Positions 1 through 12,100 of a stretch of 64,000 nt of DNA are shown here, piece by piece. The DNA comes from Tenodera sinensis (lineage: Eukaryota; Arthropoda; Insecta; Mantodea; Mantidae). The notes below the pieces were generated by a model, which searched no databases, was not told where the DNA came from, and saw only the letters and a program-made list of their open reading frames with translations. The stretch is taken from the NCBI GenBank assembly GCA_030765045.1, contig CM060965.1:25999435-26063434 (forward strand). Direction: 5' to 3'. The position numbers were made by a program, and so were the translations under genes. Numbering within the stretch: the first letter of the stretch is position 1; each line of letters opens with the position of its first letter.

Positions 1-174
1 TTGCCATTGTAATGATTTCCACCTCGTCGATGGCCCCCATTTCCATATCCTCCCCCATTGCTTGGTGTCATATTACGAAGATTTGGCAAAGATGGAGGTG
101 TGCGGCCCATTATTTGAGAATCCTTGTCTCTGTTGCCTCCATTTGTGCAGTGACGGTGAGATACAAATTCCATC
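1..174 (-). CDS. Exon 8, partial: RGG/Asn-rich tail running off the window
   Basis: The frame is open from 174 to base 1 and continues beyond. It encodes MEFVSHRHCTNGGNRD, then GRTPPSLPNLRNMTPSN and GGGYGNGGHRRGGNHYNG. The acceptor chosen (CTTTCATGTGAAG|G) has a mediocre pyrimidine tract but a good CTGAC branch-site match about 30 bases upstream. It is the only nearby AG that keeps the phase from exon 7 open. The low-complexity composition matches exon 7, which supports continuity. Confidence 0.65.
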
Positions 175-3100
175 CTTCACATGAAAGTACACATTTATAT
201 GTCAGTATATGTGAGTGAGCAATGTACAAAATGGTAATAATTCACTGAAATATTTACAAAGGGACAATAGTAGGAAAGCTGGGGCCACACATGAACACTT
301 ATATTTAACCTACCTTTTCACTTCCCTTTCAAGCATCTTGGTTCCCCCACCACTATATCCTTTGACTGAAACATGCATCACTGAATGCAACCCAATGTCA
401 CATTTCTTTATTTCTTTAATGCAAAGAATAGGGACAAAGAAATTAGTTTGCATGACACATGAATGCATGTTAATTTACATTTATTTTAAAAGAAGAAATT
501 CATCCACTTACTGTCATACCATATGACTGAACCCACCAACATTTGGCGCTAATACATGAGTTACAACAGAGAAAGGATCATAGGCACGTTAAATGCATGC
601 ACATTAACTTGTTTATTTGAAAGGAATAAATTCACAACGTAGTAATGAGACAGAAATTGCATAAATTAAGTTGCACAAGGTGCAAGGTATAATGGATGAG
701 TAATGGTGGGAGAAGTCATACGAGTCATGTGAATTGAAGATGAAGCAGTGGTGGGGATTGGGGGGAAGTGAAAAGTAGGCTAAATATGACTGTTCAAGGT
801 GTGGTTCCAGCTACAGTCCCAGCTTTCCTACTATTGCCTAAAAAGGTTCTTGGCCTGGTATTCAAACTTATCTGCTCAATAAAAATTATTAAATACACGT
901 ATACCTTATTCATTACTGAAATTGAGTTTTACAGCGTTACATCACTTAATCACTTACACTTTTTTGCACCTTGACGAGATTCAAGAGCTGCTGCATCCAT
1001 CATTGGGTCTTAAAACCAGTCAAGACACGAAAAAGGTAAGTGATGTAAGTATTCCAATATCCAAATCAATTTATCCATAAAGAAAACATTTATTTTTATT
1101 CTAAATGATTCAGACAATATCTATGCTTATTGGTGCAATACATAGCTAGAGATGTAACTCCACCTGCAAGCAATACCTCAGCCAGTGAACTGTAATCACA
1201 ATAAAAAGGTCTTAAAAAAAAAAGAAGGATAAGAAACTTGAATGTGGTCAGGATAATCATGTAGTTTTTCAAATGTGTCATGTGTATATGTGATTTTTGG
1301 TATCCTCTTTTAGACTGCAGAGGATGTCTAAGTGGACAATTAATGTTGCTGCTGCTGCTGAGTTAAGAGTCCTTTGCCATTAAATATTCTGAAATTTACA
1401 CTTTCAGAGTAAGGAAAAATACCAGAAAGTCCCGCTTGGATAATGTTTCCAGTAGAACTGAATCTGGCACCACCAGTTGGACAGTAGAAGTGTTACTTCT
1501 GTACCAATAAGATGAAATTCTAACAATTCTAACAATTAAGAAACATGCATATAACATGTCATGTTTCCGAAGAGGAGTATTTTCTTTTGATATTCAGCAT
1601 ATAGTAAACCAAAAAGTATAGTATCAAGTCCTGGCAGTACAATCAAATTCAAATTTACATTTATCCACCATTAAAGTATACATATTATGAATCGGTTGGG
1701 GAATTTAATGTCATAGACAAGTTGCCATAGTAGTTCAGTGGTTAGATAAGCCTTGTGTTAATTATAATTTATTTATGCCAACAAACTTACTGTTGGTGTT
1801 TTTAAACACACAAGCCGTGTGTGGGCAAAGTTTAAGAGGTACTTACAATAGTAAGTCACCATTGGGGTAATTGTTTCTGATGTGAGACTGCCTTTGTGGT
1901 TTACCAGGAGAAATATGAACTGGCTTGAGAATTTAATGCCATTCTGGCAGTTTGTCACAATAGCTCAGTGGTTAGAGCATCCGCCTGGCAAGCAGAAGGT
2001 CTGTGGTTCAAATCCCAGTTGTGGCATTGAATTTTTAAGTTCCAGTTCTACCTCTTAAGCCTTGTGTGCTTTTAATACATTAAAGTTATGTTATATTTTA
2101 TGTAACTTAGTAACCAAGTGAGTGCTTAATGTAATAATAATAAATAGTATTTTACTGGCAATTCTTTATTTTTTTTTGGTTATTTTAAAAATTTGTGGTC
2201 ACTTTTTTGGTCTTTTTTGTTGTTGTAATTTTTAGGTCATAAATGCCTTTTTTGATTATGTATTTTTTACCAAATTATAGCTCACTAAATACCATGTCCT
2301 AGTCATTATGCTTTGAAAGAATACAAAATAAGTGGATCTTTTATATTTATCAGGAACATACCGTTTAAGACTCCTTATCAAATACATAATGCTGATGTCC
2401 CACAGTCTAACTTTTTGGTACAAAGCATTGTGTACAACAAAAGTGCAGCGTGACGCACTGAGAGTTGGGTACAATTTTGTTCCATACAATTTCTATTCTA
2501 TTTTTTGTATCCTGCTTTTGTAACCTGTTTGTATACAATGTGATTGAGTTGCATCTAATTTTTCCATCCAACAACTTGAAAATAGCCAATCAGCACCTGT
2601 AACATAGCAATATAATGGACCGTGCAGGCAACATGTAGTCAGCTGTTGTATATGTACTGCTCGTAGCACTTTTAATATGATCAGTATTTTAACAAAATGT
2701 TTAACTTTTTCTGGAAGATTCATTAACGATGTTTCATGACCATTAACATATATTACTGAGGTGGCTTATTACATAGCTATATTTCATTAATAATATGAAA
2801 TCCAGTTAAGAGTATGCTTAAATTTTACATTATGAAATGAGTTCAAATCTTCTATCCATCCATACTAAAATTAAAACCATTTCAATGGTTCGCCTTGTCT
2901 CATATTTGTATCCTGGTGTATAATTTTGCCTTTGACATGATGTAAAAGGTTGAGAAATAAATCTTTGTTAATTCGTAGAAAATTGCTATAGTTTTCCAGA
3001 TCCTCTTACCTCAATTTGTTTTCTCAATATACCTTAGCCCATGTCCTGTTCTCATGACTGTGTCCACCAACGGCTCTTACTTTTAATACATCTTTTTTTC

Positions 3101-6100
3101 TTACTCAGACTCGTGGAAATATATCCCAAACCTATACTTAATATAGCAATTACTAAATTAATATTTGTGTCTGCCATGTTTATTTCTCACGCTTGCTACG
3201 TAAACTGTCATTTGTATTGGACCAAAATGAATCATGTGACAGACTGTTTCTCTTGTAAGCAATTCCCTTGGATACAAGAAGTTTAGAAACTAGATCAATA
3301 CAAACAGAAATGGTGGGAACACGTACAACGTATGAACCAAGACAGAATTCCAAAAATAGCTGTTGTATATGTACCCATTGGAAAAAGAAGTGTTGGCCAA
3401 CCAGCAAAAAGATGGATTCAACCAATAAATGAGCCGCAACAGGCCTAAAGTCTACAGCTTGAAGTAGAAGAAGATAAAAAGTTTGGTCAAAAAGGTTGGA
3501 CCATGGGACAGTGGCTCAACCTCTTGAGCGATGGCCATTTAAAATGTCCGCGAGCCAAGAACTGCTACCCAATATCCAGCGCAGGGCATTTAAAGTGTGT
3601 CGTGTATACACAGCTGTATTTTGTGTAAATATTACGTTATTTTAATGAAACAAAAACTGGTATAAAACTCGTTATATGCAGTATAAATGTACGTCATCAG
3701 CAAAGTTGAGTTGTATTTACCAAACGTTGAAATGGCACTATTTTGTTTCACTGTGGTGAAAAGTCAACTTTGCTCTGTCGAACGCATCTAATATAAGTTC
3801 TCAGAAAGAAACACCCATTGTATGTGTGACTTATGCGTCAGCATACTGTGTAATAAAGCACTACTGTATGCGTGGTCTCTTGTGTCAATAGAATAGAGGC
3901 ACATTGCAACTTTTGCTTACACGAGTTTCGTAACTTAGTAGAGTCAGTTTCTTTCTTTGTTGAAATACATACGTATACTTTCCTGCTTGTAGCTGAAGGG
4001 AGAAGTGGTATAAAAAGGTGTTTTTGCACCAACTGGATATAACCATATACAATTGTTTGGTAATTTGGAGAGCTCTCTAAACCCACACAGGACAATGACC
4101 GACCTTGACTTCCGACTATAAATAGCTCGCAGCCTAATTGAACAATACCACGTTGGGGGTTGAAAATCCAAAACCCCTGCACCCCTCAGATAATTCAAGG
4201 AAAACATTTTCCTAAAAGGATACCACCAACAGCAAAGAAGTCCCGCCCATCTAGAAAGTGTTTTGTGTGCCGCAAGAAGGGAATTCGCGAATGTGGAGAT
4301 GTAGGTACCCTTGTGTGTTTATCCCTGTTTTGAGGTAAATCACTGCAGAACGAACATATTAAGGTAAGCCAGTAAAGTATATAGACTTTACTAAAATGTT
4401 TCATAAAGGGAAAATTAAAATAAGTTGAGTTGGATAAGGGATAAATAAGAGTTAAATGCTTAAACGCACAGGACGTGTATACATGCCTATATCACTCATC
4501 CGTCATTTTAAATGGACGTGATTTCACGTCCATATCCCTGAAGAGGTTAACTCTACATAGTTTACCAGTCATATTCATTGATCAACATATCAATGACTCA
4601 ATATATCAATAATATTCCTATATGAATGTATTCTTATGTATGAATGCAAGTACTGCTGTTTTCAAAGGATTTTAAAGTAACTTATTATTAAACTGTTTTT
4701 TCATTTTGATAAATTAGATTCTCTTTATCCTCTGGTCCTTCCATAAAGTATGTTAGTATCATCTGCAAACATGTTAACATACATACTTAAGTGTCTTGAA
4801 AAATCATTTATAAACGTTAGAAATAAAATTGCTCCAATAATATACTACATAATTAGTATTTTATATTTTGGACGTGAAACTTCCTAAAACATTTTCCCGA
4901 TCAATATTTATTATTTCAATCATGTTTGTAGCTACACAAATATGACTGAAACATTTCTGCCCCTTTACTGTTGTTCCGCATGGCTGCATACAAAAGTTCT
5001 TACCCTCCTCTGTGTTGATTCTGCTGTCCATGGTGCCAGTAGCTTTGGGTGTGGAGAGGTGGGAATCTTTGCTGTGACTGCTGCTGTGATGCCTGATTGT
5101 TGCGTGAACGTCCACCACCACCCCGATGATTGTTTCCCATTCCTTGCTGGCGTCCCCCTCCACCACCTCCACCCAAGCTCTTACTCAGATTTTCTCGGAT
5201 TACTGCTAGCTGTGTAGATAAGCACAAAAATATATCTTTTCACATGATAAGCTGTTTGTGCATTTCTGCACATAAGTAAACAAATAAATATATTTCTTTC
5301 TGAAATTGAATAATATTAAGAACAATGCTGGGTTTCTTTTACAGTAAAATATGAATTGTCATTGTTCTTGCAAAATCTTAACTTAGCAGAACTTTTCAAC
5401 AAAAATCTTTGTATCAAGTCTCAGAGTTTATTCTGCACATGTAGAATAATAAATGTGGTATGATAACAGTTTAGGTGTCCAACAATTAAAACTCTGCAAA
5501 TGTGCTAGATAACTCACTCTCATTCCTTCACATTTAGGCAGACTTTGTAAGAGAAATGATGACATGCTTGAGTACATTTAAGCACATGAAAAGTATAAAC
5601 AAAATGCATTTCAAATCCACATGCAATGGATATAACATCATGGCACTAATTTCCAGAATTCTATTCATTCAATGGAAGAAGAAAAACAGTGTTTGGTAAA
5701 TGTGCTACAGAAAGATGAATGAGACATGTGTATCTTATTTGTGAGCAGCTACTTCGCTATTTCCTATTAATCTGTGAGCACCTTTTGTTTGAAATGGAAT
5801 TACTTCAAGAGTGTGTCTGACTGATAGTATAATATGGCTTGCATTAGAGTCAGGTTTAGCTCCAAGCCATAACACTAAAAATAAACACTGGTCTAAAAAC
5901 ATTAATTTAATAAATGTCAATACAATGAATGTTAAATTCCAATGGACTTCAAAAGCAATGTATGAAAGAACCTAATGGGTAGGTACACATCCTTGTGATT
6001 AAAAATAGCAGCACCTGATAGAAGAAATGAAAGAAGAAACTGCTCCAGCAGTCGCATCAAATTGATGAGTGCAGCTGAACTCTTGAAACAAGTCCTGTTT

Positions 6101-9100
6101 TATATAAATGTAAGTGATGTAGTATGAGTAAACTGACTCATATATCTGAACAATAAATTGGAATTAACACTGTGAACTTATTATTCACTTTGAGTCGACA
6201 GAGCACTCTGTACTTAACATACCTTAACTTTTCTTTTCAACACATTTTGCATTCACTTGAAGATATCATCAAGGATTTGTTGACTGGCAGGAACACAGCT
6301 GTACTGTGGATGTTGTATCTCTGGACAGGAGACAACAGGGAGAGATACAATGAGGCTAAGCAACAAGTTTTCTTCCAAGGGAAGGCTGAAATTTGCGTTT
6401 CAAATTTCTTCATATATATTTTTCCCGAGAAATTTAATTCAAAGTATATTTGGACTGGTTTTACAAGTTGGGAAGAAAACTTGTTATTCAGCCTCACTGT
6501 ATCTCTGCCAGATGTCTCTTCTGCAGAGATACAATGTCCACATGACCAGCAGGGTGTACATCTCCTGTACAACAATGCAACACCCCACATAACGTGCATA
6601 ACACAATGTTTTTGATGGGATGCACAGAAGCATCCGACATACGGTCCAGATCTTTCAAAGTGCAATTCCCATCTGTTCAGCAAGTTGAAAGAACATTTGG
6701 AGGGAAAAAGATTGCTAAAAATGAGGTTTGTACACAGGTCTGCCTCCCCAACTAAGGAGCACAATTATATTGCTGAAGAACTGAATGACTGGTAGAACGT
6801 TCAAACCATTGTTTAGGTAGACTTAATGACTTTGTTGAAAGTCATCTATCTGTGCAACTTTGCTGTGTGATGCATTAATCCATAAATGTTTCAACAACTG
6901 TTCTAATTCTTCAATATTGTAGGACATCAATGACATCAAAAAAAGCTGTCCACCTACTTTGAAATACTCGGAAAAAGAAAAATTACTTAAAAATGTAAGT
7001 ACTGTACTAAGGTACCGATTTATATCAACATCTCATTTTTCACTACCACTGATCTTGTGAATTAATAAACCACACTTAGCTGAAAATTAATTTTTAATTT
7101 ATTCTGCTTTCTTCAATAAGCATTTATGATTGAGTTGTACCTTTTCGCTTAGAGAAAATGCACATTAGACTCAGAGCTAGACAATTACTCCAAAATCAGC
7201 ATTTCCAAAAGAATACCTAGATGTATGTTTTTGGCTTGGAGTACACTGGAGGCCTTTATGAATACTGTAATAAGTACAATGTTTTTGACAAAAATTTGTA
7301 TATGTTGCTGTATATATGATTCTTGTGTTGTACATGTAACGGGAGAGCAGAACACCTCCAAATGGCCTGTATGGTGTTTTGTCTGTTCGCTTTCTCGATG
7401 GTCATTGCTATCATAGAAAGGTGCGGATGAAAACCATACAACATTTTTAAAAATACTTTTAAAGGCTTTAATTACCTACTTTATGAAAGGAGATTCTGAA
7501 ACTGGTCACTATCGTTGCCCATACAGATTTGGCACTTCTTTAGGAACCTATCCATCACTTGCCATAGTTCACATCGAGAAATGCTGACAATTTTCTAGCA
7601 GATATTTCGTTTTAATTCTTCCAGGGTGTGTGTGTTTGTCTTGTAACTTTACCCCAGAGATAGAAAACTCTACTAATAATGCTGTCTTGAAATACATTTT
7701 CAATTGTTTTCATCGAAAGATTGGCTGTACGAGCTGTTGCAGAATCTTGTTGAAAAAATACAAAATCACACTCCCTGCCTATTAATTCTCTAAAAAAGGG
7801 GGGGGGGGGGAAACTGTATTCATTTATGCACAGGTGTCAACTGTTGACTTGAAAAAAATTGCCCCTATAACTCAGGTCCTAATATTGTTCATGAAGTAAC
7901 CCTTCATGGCAAAAAATTTGGTGCATGGCGCGCCATTAGTGGAGGAAGGTTTCTCAGAGCTCCAATAAGTGATTTAGTGAGTGAGTGTGTTGGGTTTAAG
8001 GGCCCGTCGACAACTTGGTCATTAGGGCCCCAATAAGTGATTTATATCTCTGGGATACTTTAAAACTTAAAGTTTACAAGACAAACGCACACACCCTGGA
8101 AGAATTAAAACAAAATATCCACCAGGAAATTGCCAGCATTTCTCAATGAGAAATATAGCAAGTGATAGATCGTTTCCTAAAGAGGTGCCAAAGATGTATG
8201 GACAACAACGGTGACCAGTTTCAGCATCACCTTTCATAAACTGGTCGGCGAAGTCTTTAAAAGTAGTTTTAAAAATGTTGTATGGTTTCATCCGAGCCTT
8301 TCTATGATAGCGGCAGATGGCAACGAGTGCCAAGGATGCTGACAGGCAAACCACTGCATAGCCCGTTCGGAGGTTTTTTGCTCTCCCAGTATAAAGGGTA
8401 TCTTAACATATACTTAAAGGCATGCAAAAGCAGAAACCTGCCGTGATGGAAGCTTGACTACAGAAGTGTCAAGTTAAATCATAAGGCAGATTTAGCCTTA
8501 GTATTAATAACATTTTCAATGTCGAGTTTTTTATTCTGATTCATGGTATTAACACTACTAAATAGAAATCGAAAAATGAACCAGCCGAACAAAATATATA
8601 ACTTTTTTCTTTGAAAATAGGTTTGAAAAGCAGGTCTTAATGTTTTACGATTTTAATTTCTGAAACATTTATTCTGCTTAGAGTTAAGGATCTACTTCTT
8701 GCTTCCTTGATAGTGTTTAAGAGCATTCCCAAAAATGTAGTTCAGTGGAGGTGCAGGAGCTCTCAAAGATGTTCACAACATTACTAAATCATTGCAAATT
8801 ATTTTATTGTTTTAACTTCTGCCTGCAGCTAAAATGCCTTAAATTTGTTGAAAATTTGGAAAATGTGAATTGGTAAACAAGTCATGGGATGCAATGGCCA
8901 AATAAATTAAGAGGCGTTGCAACAGAGGCACAGAATACAAGATTCAGATTTTGATTGAAAAGACATGTCAAGCAATTGCTCCTTTAGCTCTGAAGATGAA
9001 TTTCTGGATTTAAGGAGACAACTAAAAGACATGCCTACTCTTATCCTGTCAGATTAGGTATTGGTTGATTACACTTTGCTTATTGGGAAACTAAATTCAT

Positions 9101-12100
9101 TATAATATTCAACAATAAAGTTTTACTCCTTGAAAAGACAATTCTATGATGGGGATGTATCTTATAGGCCAGAGCATTCTTCAAATTAGCACTTGTGGCC
9201 ATTTCTTAGAACGATGATATACAGAGAACTAGTGCTAAGAAATTATAACAATGTATGTCTAAATTATACCATATTTACTAAAGCTGTAAGAAAAAAATGG
9301 AAAGAAAGTTAATGCAAACCTCTTGCTCTATGATCTTCAATCATATGAAGAATCAATTCATTCAAATTCTTTATTCCAATTTAATTTCTTTAGTGGAATG
9401 TATTATTAAATTTAGCATGTTGGAGTCTCAAAATTTCATTTTGAAACATCTACTTTAGAATTATTTAAACTGTGTTAAAATTTGCCAATAGTACAACTAT
9501 GGGTACCCAGTGTTACAAGTGCAAGTGCATTCATCACAAGTTTTCTGGAAGAATTATTACAATTTTTTAAATAAGAGAGATAGACTTAAAATGTTATCCT
9601 TGAAACCAGCAATTGGCAAGAAGTGTTTACAGTAAGATTTATGAGTCACATAATATTTTGCCATTAATTATTATACAGTGTAATCCATATAAACTTGAAT
9701 TACTTTAATGGGCCACAATTTCCCTATGAAAGCTTGTAGAAATGTGAAATTTGTTTTAATGATCTCAATGGCTATGGGGGAAGCAGCATCACTGCCAGTT
9801 GTTGTCTATTTTGTTGATTTTGATGGAAATTACTAGCATTTTGGCATTATTGACAGTCTTTAGTCAGTCATAACAAATATGCAGTACTCACTTCAACATG
9901 TTTTTATTGTGAAAACATACTGGAAGTCAAATTCATTGATAACACAACAGGAATTTTAAAGAGAATTCAATATGTGTGATATTTCAACAAAGGCAACAAT
10001 TTTATCCACAGTAAGAAAGCTGGAGAGAACTGGTGTATTGGTCAATGCGAGTGGAAAACAAACCATCATTAAGCATAGAGTCTGTTGATATTGTTTGAAG
10101 ATGCATTAAAGTGACTCAGATTTATATGTATTACACTATTTTTTATTTCTGTAATTTTATATTGTGACGCTAACCATGGCGCACAACAAAGGACAGTTGG
10201 GGTCAAGCTACATCACACCACATACCAGATGCAACTCATATTAAAGGTGCTCAAGGTCAAGCTGCACCACACCACTCACATGAGCAAATACGTGACAACC
10301 ATTAGAGTGGCAGAACCAAAAGAGGTTTTCAAGACTATTCCAGAAGTGTCCGGTAGCCAGCACATTTGCAGAAGTTTGAGAAAGATCTGTGTTACATCAT
10401 CCTTGCTATATAAGGAGGGGAGGCAACGGGCAGAGTAATGAATTACAGACAAGAGTCACTCAGTTTTTAGTTTTAATGTGTTAGCTGCATGTACAGTCGC
10501 ATTGAAAGGAAGATAGAAAAGCAGCTAACAAGTGTCAAATGATTGTATCATTCACATAAGCTGTTTGAGACAGAGAAAGTGAAGAAAGACAAAGGAGTCA
10601 GTCAAGGTTACAAGAAGAAAACAGTTGTGAGTTGTAATAACACCAAGGACTGAAAAGAGAACTGTGGTGCAAAAGTTTTAGAAAAAAAATAAAGTGATTG
10701 AACTGGATTTTTTCATTTTTTCACAATATTATAACACCAGTGTAAAAGAATTTTTGCTTTAGTTAATCTAAAAAAGCCCTTGTAAAATGGAATCTTAAAT
10801 TGATCTGCTTTCTTCCTGGGATGTTTTTATGATGTATGTGTACATAAAAAGCTTCTGAAAATTAGTATAGATCAAACCAATTTAAGTTTTGCTGCACTAA
10901 AATGTTGATTACTTGAAATGAGAGTTTGCTTGCCAAAATATGAAAAAGATCATTACACAAAAATCTGTAAAAATTATAAGCTTATCGTTCAGCCAAGTTT
11001 TGAGCTATATCTATCCTTAAGGAAATAGTAAGTATATAAAACTTTTGTGTCACAGGCATTAGAAATAGTTATAAAAAAGTGCAGATTAAAACACTGGTGA
11101 GTGAGATGCAGTGCATGTGCTGTGAAGGATGGGGATGTAATAGATGTAGACAAACACCTGCTGAGCCACTCACTTCTCTGCGGTTCTCGTCATTTTCACG
11201 CCGCAGTCGACGGATTAGTTTCTCTGCTTCTTCCAGTTTGAATTCAGCTTCCTCACTATTTCCTACTTGATTCTGAGCATCTGACCTATGCGAGAGGGCT
11301 GGTTTTATCTTGGTCCCCACAGCTTCCAACTCCATCCGTCGGTTTTCCATTCGTTCCAGTTTTCTGCAGTTAATACCACCAGTGATCAATAAATTACAAA
11401 TTTCTTTATATTCACTTTATATTCCAGCTCCTGTACAAGCACCTTTTACATGACTTTCTCTACTTCTGCACAAATTATTCTCATAAATGGTTATTCCTCT
11501 ATCTACTTCAAGCTAATCGAGATAAACATTTGCAGAACTTATTGTTAATTTTCTTGTAGGTGCACAGGAAATAGAAGAGTACAGTAAGTTTTAAGTGATA
11601 ATCAAATCTTTGAAGAGCTGGTTGCTATTGGATACCTTTGAAATTCTGTTCCCTTTGCATGGCCAAGAATTAAAAAAAACAAATAGCATATTCCTTTTGT
11701 ATGTAAATTATAGAAGTGTTTAAAATAGTGAAATTTTGACAAATTAGTTAAAATGTATGAATAGGATGATCACCCTGCAGGCACACAGCAGATGATGGTA
11801 GCAGTTGCTGTCAAAACAATTGTCCAAAAGTAACATAACCTATGATAGCCACAACATTTAAAGGTGGCTGACAATTTACTATTAGTATTGTTTTTCCTGT
11901 TGTACAAACAAATTTTGTGGACACAAATGATATTTGTATCACCAGCTGTACAGCCTGATTTCACAGCATGTTTAACTACACAATACTGCAAGGCGTGGCA
12001 AACCTACGAATGGATTTTGTGTTGAGCCAGCCACCCTTAAATTCTGCGGCTACCATAGTATGTGAAACTGAAGTGTAACCATCTCACTCAAACTTTAACA

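Noticed and set aside
1954..2026. Possible functional tRNA-Ala gene
   Set aside because: The same head with the same downstream body and tail occurs in other copies, so it is a SINE head.
4512..4533. Perfect palindrome as a transcription terminator or operator
   Set aside because: It lies just inside the piggyBac right end and is a typical subterminal transposon palindrome; bacterial-type signals do not apply.
4942..5217. Plus-strand 91-codon frame opposite exon 7
   Set aside because: It is the antisense shadow of the Gly/Gln-rich exon; the minus frame has the splice sites and fits the other exons.
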